From contig NZ_JVVM01000034.1 in the NCBI RefSeq assembly GCF_001054325.1, forward strand, positions 1-64,000: a stretch of DNA of 64,000 nt. Direction: 5' to 3'. Below, piece after piece: positions 29,859-38,380 of the stretch (its first letter is position 1; every line of letters starts with the position of its first letter). The notes under the pieces are model-generated. The model searched no databases and was not told the DNA's origin. It saw nothing but the letters and a program-made list of their open reading frames with translations. The translations under genes were made by a program, and so were the position numbers. Source of the stretch: Corynebacterium vitaeruminis (lineage in GTDB: Bacteria > Actinomycetota > Actinomycetes > Mycobacteriales > Mycobacteriaceae).

Positions 29859-29914
29859 CTATTGCCTCACCCATGTCACAAGCCCGTTTCCGTAACAGTT
29901 ACTTAGGCTTGCCT
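29819..29914 (-). ncRNA. Candidate iron-responsive small RNA between dprA and xerC
   Basis: A complete transcription unit is visible on the minus strand: -35 TTGCAA, 16-nt spacer, -10 TAATAT, a DtxR-type box over the predicted start, and ~95 nt later a hairpin with a U5 run. No convincing ORF fits: one ATG (29870 region) runs through the terminator. The nearest known parallel is MrsI, the IdeR-controlled small RNA of mycobacteria, but I see no sequence basis for homology. The exact 5' end is inferred. Confidence 0.55.
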
Positions 29915-29921
29915 TGCCTAT
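29903..29921. promoter_or_regulatory. DtxR/IdeR-type iron box
   Basis: TTAGGCTTGCCTTGCCTAT on the plus strand matches the DtxR consensus TTAGGTTAGCCTAACCTAA at 14 of 19 positions, with both AGG/CCT half-sites at the correct 9-nt spacing. It covers the end of the -10 box and the predicted transcription start, so iron-loaded DtxR would repress. Confidence 0.7.
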
Positions 29922-29947
29922 ATTACTGAGCGTACGGAGAATTGCAA
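29920..29947 (-). promoter_or_regulatory. Promoter of the candidate small RNA
   Basis: Minus strand: TTGCAA at 29947-29942, 16-nt spacer, TAATAT at 29925-29920. Both boxes are close to the sigma-A consensus. Confidence 0.6.
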
Positions 29948-30011
29948 TACCTAATTCAAAATTTTTTTGAAGTTCTCTACAGAGGTTTTCACGAATGTCT
30001 CACTCACGTTT

Positions 30012-31139
30012 CTATGTCTGGCGCAACCACCCACCCTCCACTCGAGTAGTCAGCCCCTGTACCTGCAGCTCTAGCAACAAATGTGTCGTAAGCGCCACGG
30101 ATAATCCCGCCTGCGCGGCGACCTCTCCCACCGGCGTTGGCTCCGCAGAATTCAGGGAGTCGTAGACGGCGAGCTCGTTACGCGAGAGCTTCTGCACCGC
30201 CGACTGCTCCCACAACAATTCCAGTTGAGCATCCTCATTCACTGTGCCAACTGTCCGATACAGTGACCGCACATTGTCGGCACTACACACCAACACAGCC
30301 TCGCCGTTGCGTATTAAGTCATGACAGCCAGATGTAGTCTGCAGCGTCACCGGCCCCGGCACCGCCCCGAGGGGCCGGTTCAACCGCACTGCCCAGTGCG
30401 CTGTATTGCGCGCACCTGAGCGCCAGCCTGCCTCGACAATGGCGGTTGCTTGTGCGAGGGCTGCTACCAGCCGATTCCTGGTCAAGAACCGGTGGCGCGC
30501 CGGCCGCACTCCCGGTGGATACTCCGTAATCAGCGCACCCCGCCCTGCAATCCGATCGAAGAGCTCTGCATGCGCCCGCGGATAGTCAACCCCTACACCA
30601 CCTGCTCCCACCACAACCGTAGTGCCGCCAGCGTCGAGCGCAGCTCGGTGCGCCGCGGCATCAATCCCTAACGCACCACCGCTGATGACACTCACCCCGG
30701 CACTCGCGAACTGTCCCGCGAATTGGGCCGCCACCTGTGTTCCGTAGCTGCTGGCTATCCGCGTTCCTACAATCGCCACCGCTTCACTAAGAATCTCCCG
30801 CAGGTCACGACCACGCACCCACAGCGCAAGTGGTGGCGCATCTGCGCGGTCACGAACTTCGAGCGTCGTAAAGCAGGAAAGCAATTCCTCTGGCCACTCT
30901 GGGTGACCTGGATAAATAAGCCGCCACCCCAGCGTCGCTGCCACATCCAAATCACGGGCGCTCTGGTCAATTTCCGCCCGCGCCTGAGTCGTATTAAGCA
31001 GGCTCTCCGGCAGCCCGGCGCGAACCTTGATTCTTTCCGCTACTTCTACCGGCCCAAACTCCGTCACCAACGGCACAATCTGCGGATGCGTCGCCTCTAT
31101 CACACGGTTCAGGTAGGCCCATGCGTGAATTTCGTCCAT
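30012..31139 (-). CDS. dprA: DNA processing protein DprA (Smf)
   Basis: 375 residues with the Rossmann-like DprA core: AIVGTRIASSYGTQVAAQFA, GVSVISGGALGIDAAAHRAA, VVGAGGVGVDYPRAHAELF, GALITEYPPGVRPARHRFLT and NRLVAALAQATAIVEAGWRS. A winged-helix-like C-terminal domain follows. DprA loads RecA on incoming single-stranded DNA in naturally competent bacteria, and is also widespread in species not known to be competent. It follows yifB by 46 nt. Confidence 0.94.
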   Translation of the reverse strand: MDEIHAWAYLNRVIEATHPQIVPLVTEFGPVEVAERIKVRAGLPESLLNTTQARAEIDQSARDLDVAATLGWRLIYPGHPEWPEELLSCFTTLEVRDRADAPPLALWVRGRDLREILSEAVAIVGTRIASSYGTQVAAQFAGQFASAGVSVISGGALGIDAAAHRAALDAGGTTVVVGAGGVGVDYPRAHAELFDRIAGRGALITEYPPGVRPARHRFLTRNRLVAALAQATAIVEAGWRSGARNTAHWAVRLNRPLGAVPGPVTLQTTSGCHDLIRNGEAVLVCSADNVRSLYRTVGTVNEDAQLELLWEQSAVQKLSRNELAVYDSLNSAEPTPVGEVAAQAGLSVALTTHLLLELQVQGLTTRVEGGWLRQT

Positions 31140-31163
31140 TGTCTCCCCCTTGATAATGGTTCG

Positions 31164-31191
31164 GTTGTATTAGCCACTCGTTGTATTAGCC
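31164..31191 (-). repeat. 12-bp duplication over the yifB stop codon
   Basis: GTTGTATTAGCC (plus strand) at 31164-31175 and again at 31180-31191, 12 of 12, period 16. The second contains the yifB TAA (31188-31186). Confidence 0.78.
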
Positions 31192-32718
31192 GCTATCGCG
31201 GTCGTGCAGCTGGCAAGCGCGTTGCACATGCTCGAAGGTAAACGCGTCGACCCCCTCGAGATCTGCGAGCGTCCACGCTACTGCGACTACTTTGTCCACT
31301 CCGCGCTGGGTAATCTCTCCACTCCTCAGCTGGAAGTCCAATAACGCCATGGCCTCCTCGTCCAGTTCCGCGTGACGACGGAGAAGCGAGCGTGGCACAC
31401 TCGCGTTGGTGACGGCGGTCTCGTCGGCAAGCCCGAGGGACTGCCATCGGTGACATGCACGGTCGCGAGCGGCTTGCACCCGTTCGCGAACTGCCGCAGA
31501 GGTCTCATTGTGGGCCTTGTCTTTGATCCCGAGCGTGGCGCCAGCAGGACTGAGCGTGACGTTGACGTCCATGCGGTCGCGCAGCGGACCCGACAGTGCG
31601 CGACCATGTTTGACTCGCTCGGTACTAGAGCAAGTGCATTCGCTGGCATACGCGGCCCCACAACGGCACGGGTTAGTCGCCATGACCAACTGCGTTCTCG
31701 CCGGAAAGGTCACTCGATGATGCGTGCGCAGATGGACAACCAGGCCGTTTTCCATCGGCATCCGCAGCGCGTCCAGTACCGCCGGGCGCATGAGAGTAAC
31801 TTCATCCAAGAAGAGCACCCCATGGTGGGCGAGGCTAATCGCGCCGGGCTTGGGCACAGCACCGCCTCCGACTAGTGATGCCACAGTCGCGCTGTGATGT
31901 GGAGCCACAAAAGGCGGATGATGCACAAGAGTGTCCGTAGTATCGAGCGCTCCGGCCACCGAATGCAGCGCGGTGACCTCCAGCTGCTGCCACTTCTGCA
32001 ATGGCGGCAGGATTGTCGGCAGGCGCTCGGCGAGCATGGACTTCCCCGTCCCCGGAGAGCCTTGCATGAACAGATTGTGCCCACCTGCTGCGGCCACCTC
32101 GAGGGCGAAGCGCGCCTCGGGTTGGCCATCGACATCAGCTAGGTCTACCGAGAAGGCTGGTTCGCTGGGGTCGTCGTTAAGCGCAGGCGTCAAACCGGAA
32201 CCGGTGAGTACCCAACCCCACAGTTGTGTCAGATCGGCGGCGGTGCAGACGGCTATGCCGTCAACAAGGGCCGCCTCAGCGGCATTGGCAACGGGGACGA
32301 CAACCCAGCGGGCACCGGCCTCGCGGGCAGCAAGGACCTGTGGCAGTACCCCGCGCACCGGGCGAATGGAACCGTCGAGCCCAAGTTCGCCAATGAGCAC
32401 CGTGTGGCGGAGACGGCCGCGGGCCTCCATGTCATCGCTGGTTGCGATAAGGATGGCGCAGACGATGGCGAGGTCAAAGCTGGTGCCGTGCTTGCGGATA
32501 TGCGCCGGCGACAGACTCACCACGACCTTTGTCTTCGGCCAGGGCAGCTGCGAGTTAGCAACCGCCGTGCGCACGCGATGCTTGGCTTCCCCGACGGCTG
32601 CATCGCCGAGCCCTCCGATGTACATTCCCGGCAGGCCACGGCCGACATCTGCTTCCACCTGCACAATTGTTCCCTCAATGCCGCTGAGGCTAACTGCGAG
32701 AGCTGTTCCGACAGTCAT
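31186..32718 (-). CDS. yifB: YifB/ComM family Mg-chelatase-like AAA+ ATPase
   Basis: 510 residues. The N-terminal lon-protease-like S5 domain (GLPGMYIGGLGDAAVGEAKH) precedes an AAA+ module with Walker A GSPGTGKSMLAERLP and Walker B GVLFLDEVTLM, then NPCRCGAAY and CTCSSTERVKHGRALSGPLR. ComM-type helicases promote branch migration during transformation, which fits with dprA next door. Its ATG directly follows the yraN TAG (TAGATG). This is not the cobalamin chelatase. Confidence 0.93.
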   Translation of the reverse strand: MTVGTALAVSLSGIEGTIVQVEADVGRGLPGMYIGGLGDAAVGEAKHRVRTAVANSQLPWPKTKVVVSLSPAHIRKHGTSFDLAIVCAILIATSDDMEARGRLRHTVLIGELGLDGSIRPVRGVLPQVLAAREAGARWVVVPVANAAEAALVDGIAVCTAADLTQLWGWVLTGSGLTPALNDDPSEPAFSVDLADVDGQPEARFALEVAAAGGHNLFMQGSPGTGKSMLAERLPTILPPLQKWQQLEVTALHSVAGALDTTDTLVHHPPFVAPHHSATVASLVGGGAVPKPGAISLAHHGVLFLDEVTLMRPAVLDALRMPMENGLVVHLRTHHRVTFPARTQLVMATNPCRCGAAYASECTCSSTERVKHGRALSGPLRDRMDVNVTLSPAGATLGIKDKAHNETSAAVRERVQAARDRACHRWQSLGLADETAVTNASVPRSLLRRHAELDEEAMALLDFQLRSGEITQRGVDKVVAVAWTLADLEGVDAFTFEHVQRACQLHDRDSG

Positions 32719-33141
32719 CTAGCAGTCCCACATGGTGGTGTCGCAGATTGCGGGAATGTACGTCACCACTACGACGGGAGGACTGGGCGAAGGACTGGAC
32801 ACGGTGACTTCTGCACAGTCGATTACTACAGCACCCAGCCAGTAGGTGGAGCTTTCCGACAGCCACTGCGCCACTGCCTTGCGCAAATGACGAAGTTTGG
32901 CTGCTGTGATTGCCTCTCTGCCGTCCCCAAACTGGCTGCTTCGCGAGCTCCGCCGCGTTTTTACTTCCACAAAATGCAGCTTGCCGTCGGCGTCTTCAGC
33001 AATAAGATCGAGCTCATAGCGCCCGACGCGCTCATTGCGAGCGATGACTTCCCACCCCTGATCCTCCAGCATCTCAGCGACGAAATCCTCCCCAAACGTG
33101 CCGAGCTGCCTCGTAGTCAGTTCTTCAAAGCTCTGTGTCAT
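32719..33141 (-). CDS. yraN: YraN/UPF0102 family nuclease-like protein
   Basis: 140 residues with the PD-(D/E)XK-like YraN core: RQLGTFGEDFVAEMLEDQGW, VIARNERVGRYELDLIAED and LHFVEVKTRRSSRSSQFG. These small proteins are predicted Holliday-junction-resolvase-like nucleases, usually beside yifB and rnhB. I chose ATG 33141 (MTQSFEEL); the frame is open to 33228. The C-terminal ~25 residues are specific to this protein. Confidence 0.9.
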   Translation of the reverse strand: MTQSFEELTTRQLGTFGEDFVAEMLEDQGWEVIARNERVGRYELDLIAEDADGKLHFVEVKTRRSSRSSQFGDGREAITAAKLRHLRKAVAQWLSESSTYWLGAVVIDCAEVTVSSPSPSPPVVVVTYIPAICDTTMWDC

Positions 33142-33232
33142 GTCCGCGGTCCCCCTAGCTCCCCGTTGAATTGTGCCTTGGTTGATCTTTGCCTTGGCGG
33201 TTGGGAAACACTCTTGCACAGCGAGCATGACA

Positions 33233-33263
33233 AAGGCCTTCCGAAAGGTGCTCGGAAGGCCTT
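33233..33263 (-). terminator. Hairpin after the rnhB-DUF2469 unit
   Basis: Perfect 11-bp stem, 33233-33243 with 33253-33263, 9-nt loop, followed on the minus strand by only a U3 run. A moderate terminator. Confidence 0.65.
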
Positions 33264-33266
33264 AAC

Positions 33267-33293
33267 TGTGGATAATTTTTCGACTGTGGATAA
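33267..33293 (-). promoter_or_regulatory. Pair of perfect DnaA boxes
   Basis: TTATCCACA on the minus strand at 33275-33267 and 33293-33285, both exact 9-of-9 consensus, same orientation, 18 bp apart, between the DUF2469 gene and yraN. Confidence 0.6.
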
Positions 33294-33302
33294 CTACTCG
33301 CA

Positions 33303-33330
33303 ACTAGCTATAACAAACTATGACTAGCTA
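33303..33330 (-). repeat. 8-bp duplication over the DUF2469 stop codon
   Basis: ACTAGCTA at 33303-33310 and 33323-33330, period 20. The second contains the TAG stop (33330-33328). Short, so it could be chance. Confidence 0.4.
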
Positions 33331-33630
33331 CGGCAGTCGCAGGTCAGGCTTATCCAGTTCCTCGATATTGACGTCCTTGAAAGTGATAACGCGCACGTAG
33401 CGGACAAACCGCGCCGGGCGGTGGACGTCCCACACCCAGGCATCCGACATACGCAGCTCGAAGTAGACCTCGTTTTCGCTGTTGTGCGGGATTAGCTCCA
33501 CAGCGTTGGCAAGGTAGAACCTGCGCTCCGTCTCAACAACGTAGGAAAACTGGCTAACGACATCGCGGAACTCCTTGTACAGGGATAGTTCAACGTCAGC
33601 CTCGTAGTTTTCTAGATCTTCTGCGCTCAC
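33328..33630 (-). CDS. DUF2469 family protein
   Basis: A 100-residue acidic protein beginning MSAEDLENYEADVELSLYKE, with FSYVVETERRFYLANAVEL and WVWDVHRPARFVRYVRVITF. This is the DUF2469 family, strongly conserved across Actinobacteria and always near rnhB; no function is established. It lies 53 nt downstream of rnhB. Confidence 0.9.
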   Translation of the reverse strand: MSAEDLENYEADVELSLYKEFRDVVSQFSYVVETERRFYLANAVELIPHNSENEVYFELRMSDAWVWDVHRPARFVRYVRVITFKDVNIEELDKPDLRLP

Positions 33631-33683
33631 GACCGCGACGGCTCCTTCGAGTGTTTACATGTTGCTCTTTTGTACATGTTGGC

Positions 33684-34415
33684 CTATTCGGGGTGCTCAA
33701 GGTACTCCGCGTGCGCCAGGCGCACATTGCGGTATGACCACCGATGCTCCGGGGTCGCGCCATGGCGTGAAATCGCTTCCATGTGCGATGCCGTGCCGTA
33801 GCCCTTATGCCCCGCCAGACCATAGTCCGGATACTTCTCCGATAGATCAACCATAATGCGGTCACGGGTGACTTTGGCTAAGACACTCGCAGCAGCGATG
33901 CATCGGCAGGCAGAATCGCCACCAATCACGGGCAAATAGGGTGCCGTGAAGCCAGACACCTTGAGTGCGTCGGTAAGCACATAGCCAGGGCGCTGCCCCA
34001 ACCCGGCCACTGCGCGTCTCATTCCGGTGACATTCGCGTCCTGGATGCCGAATTGGTCGATGTAGGACGCGGAAATCGTCGTCACGCAAAAAGAGGTCGC
34101 GAAGCGTTCGATGAGCGGAAAGAGCCGTTCGCGTGCAGCCGGCGTGAGCTTCTTAGAATCGGTGAGCTTATCGAGCTCTGCGATGGGGCGTTCAGGAAGA
34201 CAGCAGGCGGCAATAACAATCGGGCCTGCACAGGCACCGCGACCAGCCTCATCGACCCCAGCCACAGGGCCAAAGCCACGCTTTGCCAGCGCGACCTCCA
34301 TCGTGCGCGCTTGCTTCAATCGACGCAGTTTCGGCGCCAGGGGTGGCGCGGGCAGACTGTGCAGACTGTGCAAACTAGTTGTACTGAATTTAGTTGTGTT
34401 GGATGTCCGGATCAT
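33684..34415 (-). CDS. rnhB: Ribonuclease HII
   Basis: 243 residues. The catalytic motifs are present: GVDEAGRGACAGPIVIAA (Asp-Glu), later Asp in LTDALKVSG, and ASVLAKVTRDRIM with GHKGYGTASHMEAI. It removes ribonucleotides from DNA. I place the start at ATG 34415, overlapping the end of lepB by 26 nt, because similar proteins have a 25-35 residue tail before RRLKQARTMEVAL. The tail contains a 9-bp in-frame repeat (LHSLHSLP). A shorter form from ATG 34301 cannot be excluded. Confidence 0.92.
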   Translation of the reverse strand: MIRTSNTTKFSTTSLHSLHSLPAPPLAPKLRRLKQARTMEVALAKRGFGPVAGVDEAGRGACAGPIVIAACCLPERPIAELDKLTDSKKLTPAARERLFPLIERFATSFCVTTISASYIDQFGIQDANVTGMRRAVAGLGQRPGYVLTDALKVSGFTAPYLPVIGGDSACRCIAAASVLAKVTRDRIMVDLSEKYPDYGLAGHKGYGTASHMEAISRHGATPEHRWSYRNVRLAHAEYLEHPE

Positions 34416-35187
34416 CGACGCCACCGATGCGATTGAACGGCAGAATGATTGCCTGCACCTTGCCGACGACGTTATCCAGCGGCACAGTACCCTGCAGCTC
34501 GTCGCCCATGTGGTAGCGCGAGTCCGCGGAGTTAGTGCGGTTGTCACCCATGACCCACAGGTTCCCCTCCGGCACCGTCACAGGGCCGAAGTAAGGACCG
34601 CCGCACTGTTCGGAGCCAAGATTCTCCACCACTGGCTTGTCCGCCGGAGTTTTAATGAAATCCTGCTCTGTCATCTTGCCGTCGACCATGATTCCGGGAT
34701 CCCCTGGGCGACACTGCACAGTCTGCCCGCCGGTGGCAATCACACGCTTGACCAACGCATTTTCATCCGGGGCGACAAGGCCAATCCAGGATCCAACCGT
34801 CTGCAGCGAGTTCGCCACCGGGTTAGTAGAACGCTGTGACACGTAAGTGCTGTTCCACGATTCCGGGCCATTGAAGACGACAACATCGCCAGGCTTGGGA
34901 TCTGAGAATTGGTAGGAAACTTTGTCCACCCAAATGCGGTCACCGGTGCACCCGGCACAACCGTTGAGCGTCGGTTGCATCGACTCGGACGGAATCACGT
35001 AGACGCGGCCGATAAACGACTGCACACCTGCGCTAATGAGCAGGGCAATCACGATAATGATGGGAATTTCGATGTACCACGGCGTTTGCTTTTCAGGCTC
35101 CTCGTCAAGTTTTCGGAAGCCTTTCAAGTCCTCAGCACGGTCTTCTTCTTGGCCGTCAGTCTGTTCGCGCGAATCGTCGTCGGTCAT
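34390..35187 (-). CDS. lepB: Signal peptidase I
   Basis: 265 residues. One N-terminal transmembrane segment (IPIIIVIALLISAGVQSFIG) after a charged cytoplasmic tail. The catalytic Ser is in VIPSESMQPTL, the Lys in LVKRVIATGGQTV, and box E is VMGDNRTNSADSR. It cleaves Sec and Tat signal peptides. It follows rplS, the usual actinobacterial order. Confidence 0.96.
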   Translation of the reverse strand: MTDDDSREQTDGQEEDRAEDLKGFRKLDEEPEKQTPWYIEIPIIIVIALLISAGVQSFIGRVYVIPSESMQPTLNGCAGCTGDRIWVDKVSYQFSDPKPGDVVVFNGPESWNSTYVSQRSTNPVANSLQTVGSWIGLVAPDENALVKRVIATGGQTVQCRPGDPGIMVDGKMTEQDFIKTPADKPVVENLGSEQCGGPYFGPVTVPEGNLWVMGDNRTNSADSRYHMGDELQGTVPLDNVVGKVQAIILPFNRIGGVDDPDIQHN

Positions 35188-35209
35188 GGGAAAAGACTAT
35201 ACGCGATAG

Positions 35210-35242
35210 AAAAATCCCCACCGAGCTCAACACTCGATGAGG
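35210..35242 (-). terminator. Intrinsic terminator of rplS
   Basis: Stem 35216-35225 with 35233-35242 (10 bp; two pairs are wobble on the minus strand), 7-nt loop, then a U5 run at 35214-35210. It lies between rplS and lepB, so lepB may also have its own promoter. Confidence 0.8.
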
Positions 35243-35261
35243 ACTATCTTCCGCCAAAAGA

Positions 35262-35603
35262 TTAGCGGCGCTCCTTGATGCGTGCAGCCTTACCGCGCAG
35301 GTTGCGCAGGTAGTACAGCTTCGCACGGCGAACGTCGCCCTTGAAGACAACGCGAATCTCATCGATGTTCGGGGAGTGCACCGGGAAGGTACGCTCAACA
35401 GCGATACCGAAGGATACCTTGCGGACGGTGAAGGTCTCGCGGACGCCACCGCCCTGGCGACGGATAACGACGCCCTTGAAGACCTGAATACGCTCAGTCT
35501 TACCCTCGACGATCTTTACGTCGACCTCGACGGTGTCACCAGCGCGGAACTCCGGGATATCGTCGCGCAGGTATGCTGCATCAACCTTGTCAAGAATGTT
35601 CAT
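35262..35603 (-). CDS. rplS: 50S ribosomal protein L19
   Basis: A 113-residue L19: [60 protein letters not shown] and [19 protein letters not shown]. It bridges the subunit interface. AAAGGA precedes its ATG. A small CCCTC/GAGGG hairpin lies in the leader. Confidence 0.98.
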   Translation of the reverse strand: MNILDKVDAAYLRDDIPEFRAGDTVEVDVKIVEGKTERIQVFKGVVIRRQGGGVRETFTVRKVSFGIAVERTFPVHSPNIDEIRVVFKGDVRRAKLYYLRNLRGKAARIKERR

Positions 35604-35742
35604 GGAAACTTATTCCTTTACTTTTTGCATAGACAGAGGACCCTGGCGGCACTTTCCCTCGGAGGGACGCTCGGCCGGTTCATGCCCGAAACAGGTAAAG
35701 CTGCCTATAAAGACAACTTGGCGATTATTACACACCCCCTGG

Positions 35743-37146
35743 TCAGAAACCAAATTCATCTATGTTCGGAGGGTCTTCGGTGTCGGGTGAATCGGTGTCG
35801 GGTGAGTCAGTGTCGGGCGAGTCAGGGTCTTCGCCCTTGCGTGCTTCCTCGACCAATTTCTGCGATTGCTCAATCAGCTCTTGGCGATACTGGTTATATT
35901 CTTCCAGCGCTTGCGCCATTCGCAGGCCCCGCTTGTCAAAGGTGTAGCGCCCATGCCCGGCGAGCGGCCCATCTTCCATGCTCACCGTCTTTTTGCCCGT
36001 GCTTGACGACGTCCAAAGTTCCACACCATCTCGATCCCGTGCAACATTCCATAGCCCAGCCGTTTTCATGTTGTGGTGTCGGCGACAGAGGCAGTGGAGG
36101 TTAGGAGTTTCTGTTGCCCCACCCTCGGCTGGGTTTTCCTTGTTGTAGGGCTCGATATGGTCAATGTCGCAGAATTCCGCTGGGACATCGCAGCCGGGGA
36201 AGCGGCATGTCCCGTCACGGCCTTGGATGTACGCCCGCTGACTTTCGGTTGGGGTGTAGCCCTCCGCAGATTCGTCGGCAAGCAAGCGGATATGCGTAAC
36301 CTTGTCAATCCACGCCTGCGTTGCCAACTGCGAGATCCACCCCACACCACCAAGCCAAGCCGTGCGCGGGCGTTCCTCGGTGGCGGGACAGTACAGGTTG
36401 AGAACGACCTTCGCCTCCGCGGTGCCACGGATGAGATGCGTTAGAGCTTCGACACGGGTACAGCCCGCCGAGGTTGAGATAGCTTGGAGAGTGGTCTTGA
36501 ATTCGAGAGCGCGGGTCTTTTCCAGCTCCATGAAAACTTCCGCGAAGTTGTCGCCTTCTTCAAATCCGATGCTCTCCCCCACTATCTCGCGCTCACCGGG
36601 GGGAACTAGCGGGTCAACGTCCCCCGGAAGATTTTTCGGACGCAGCTGGGGTTCAATTTGCTCGATTACCTGTTGCAAGAACTTGTGCAGACTACGAATT
36701 CCTCGGAGAACTTCACCTTGTCTGCGAGGAATAACAAAGCGCGCAATCTGTTCCTCTACGACCTCGCGCACCTCTGGGTTTTGCAGCGGCGCCGTTGCGC
36801 GGGCGATGGTGAGCAGATGCCGAAAAGGCAAGTGAGCACGAGCCTTGACGAAAGCCCCCAGGCGAGGCATGAGGGCTAGCTGGATGCCGACCTCCACATA
36901 CTCCAACGCTTTACCGCGGGCAATCCCCAGCTCAGGTGCAATCTCAGCAATGTAGGCATCCACATCTATTTCAAGCGACTGAGGCGCACAGCTCAAAGAA
37001 ATATCCAGCTCTAAGCGATTGCGCTGAATCCCCGCTACGGCCAACGGATTAGTGGATGCCTCATGGAAAAACTGCGGCGCTTCAGGCAGCAAAGCCGCTT
37101 CGTACACATCGGACGGTCGGTTGGCTGGACTAACTTGATTAGACAT
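35743..37146 (-). CDS. DUF222 / HNH endonuclease family protein
   Basis: 467 residues. The N-terminal ~250 residues are helical and DUF222-like. The C-terminal HNH domain is intact: CRFPGCDVPAEFCDIDHIEP, then NLHCLCRRHHNMKT, with four Cys for zinc and the catalytic His. The tail is an acidic repeat (DSPDT x3). Such 13E12-like HNH proteins are multicopy in corynebacteria and mycobacteria. Some may be mobile or phage-derived, but no element boundaries are visible here. Biological role unknown. Confidence 0.88.
   Translation of the reverse strand: MSNQVSPANRPSDVYEAALLPEAPQFFHEASTNPLAVAGIQRNRLELDISLSCAPQSLEIDVDAYIAEIAPELGIARGKALEYVEVGIQLALMPRLGAFVKARAHLPFRHLLTIARATAPLQNPEVREVVEEQIARFVIPRRQGEVLRGIRSLHKFLQQVIEQIEPQLRPKNLPGDVDPLVPPGEREIVGESIGFEEGDNFAEVFMELEKTRALEFKTTLQAISTSAGCTRVEALTHLIRGTAEAKVVLNLYCPATEERPRTAWLGGVGWISQLATQAWIDKVTHIRLLADESAEGYTPTESQRAYIQGRDGTCRFPGCDVPAEFCDIDHIEPYNKENPAEGGATETPNLHCLCRRHHNMKTAGLWNVARDRDGVELWTSSSTGKKTVSMEDGPLAGHGRYTFDKRGLRMAQALEEYNQYRQELIEQSQKLVEEARKGEDPDSPDTDSPDTDSPDTEDPPNIDEFGF
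35777..35821 (-). repeat. 15-bp tandem repeat x3 coding (DSPDT)n
   Basis: Units at 35777-35791, 35792-35806 and 35807-35821 encode DSPDT at the acidic C-terminus of the HNH protein. Confidence 0.85.
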
Positions 37147-37372
37147 TGTTCCCCCAAAAGCCCCAACACCGAGAAAAGATGCTCAAGCACTTCAAGTTCT
37201 TGATACCCCTATTTTAGCACTCGCTTTCGATTGCGCAACCCTTATTTGACAACTTTTATCGCACTTCTTTTCGACCTTATTGTTCGAGCCGAACCATGCA
37301 TTACCAAGGCACACGAGCAACGTGCATCACCAACGTGCAATACCGCCCCACCTCAACTGCTAAATTGTCTCC

Positions 37373-38353
37373 ATGCAGCAGATTCCACGCTTTGACCCCT
37401 GGGTTGTTCGAGGAACAATCATCGCCCCGTGCGTACTGGCCATTGCACAGCTTCTGTGGGTAATTGCTATTTCCGATCGACTACCGGAGCAAATAGCAAC
37501 GCACTGGAGCGGCAGCGACACCCCCAACGGTTTCATGCCGCCAATTCAGAGCACATTAATCATGGCTGTTGTCGTCATCGCATGTGCGCAAATTGGTTGG
37601 ATCGGCGCTAAGACCAGCACGCCCCTAGTCGTTCGCAAACCCATTGCGATAATCAATCTCGCCCTGTGCGGCTTCTTAATCGCCTTAGAATTCGCAATCA
37701 TCATCCCGCAAATCGGCACGACAAACCCTACGACCGCCCGAATTAGCTGGGTATATGCAATAGTTGGTGTGGTCATCGGCCTAGCCGCGGCCCTGCTCGT
37801 TGCGCGCCGCCTCAGGGACTACTCTTCGCTTACCGACGCCACGGTCACCGAACCTACATCGCCAGAGTTGCCACATCGAGAAGGAGACCCGACGCCCATC
37901 GATGTCAGCGTAACTATCTCCAATGGTGTCAAGGTTGCCTTCACAGTTTGGTGCGTAGCGTCTATAGCACTTGCGGTATTCCTGCCGAGCCTCGGCATCG
38001 TTTTTCTGCTGTGCACGCCGCTATTCCTCATCGCATATGAGACCGGAATGACGCTGGATACTAACCCGATGACAGATTCCATCACCGTTTTTAACGGTTG
38101 TGGACCGCTAAAGATGAAGCACCACATCGAACTTCGAACCATCAAGTACGCGAAGCCGGGGAAATACAACTGGGCCGACGGTGGCGGTATTGGCCTCCGC
38201 CTCGGCAATGACGGCCGCATCACCGTAGCGGCCAGGTCAGGCGAGGCCGTCAAGATTGAGACCTCGGGAGCCAATTACACCATCGTCGTGGCAGATGGAA
38301 CGTCTTCGACTGTCGCAGGGGAAATCAACAGCCGCATCGACGCTATGCGCTAA
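37373..38353 (+). CDS. DUF1648 domain membrane protein
   Basis: 326 residues. The DUF1648 motif RLPEQIATHWSGSDTPNGF follows the first transmembrane segment, and about five more segments come after it (for example TLIMAVVVIACAQIGWIGAK, AFTVWCVASIALAVFLPSLG). The last ~110 residues are soluble. In Bacillus, DUF1648 proteins include the immunity factor SdpI, but that function cannot be assumed here. No partner gene is adjacent. Codon use looks like that of its neighbours. Confidence 0.8.
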   Translation: MQQIPRFDPWVVRGTIIAPCVLAIAQLLWVIAISDRLPEQIATHWSGSDTPNGFMPPIQSTLIMAVVVIACAQIGWIGAKTSTPLVVRKPIAIINLALCGFLIALEFAIIIPQIGTTNPTTARISWVYAIVGVVIGLAAALLVARRLRDYSSLTDATVTEPTSPELPHREGDPTPIDVSVTISNGVKVAFTVWCVASIALAVFLPSLGIVFLLCTPLFLIAYETGMTLDTNPMTDSITVFNGCGPLKMKHHIELRTIKYAKPGKYNWADGGGIGLRLGNDGRITVAARSGEAVKIETSGANYTIVVADGTSSTVAGEINSRIDAMR

Positions 38354-38371
38354 TAACGCAATGCGCTAATA
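38345..38371 (+). repeat. 11-bp duplication over the DUF1648 stop codon
   Basis: ATGCGCTAATA at 38345-38355 (contains the TAA stop) recurs at 38361-38371, period 16. Over the full 16-bp unit 13 of 16 positions match. Confidence 0.75.
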
Positions 38372-38380
38372 GGTCAAACG

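Noticed and set aside
35743..37146. HNH protein as part of a mobile element or homing intron
   Set aside because: No inverted repeats, target duplication, integrase or interrupted host gene is visible around it.
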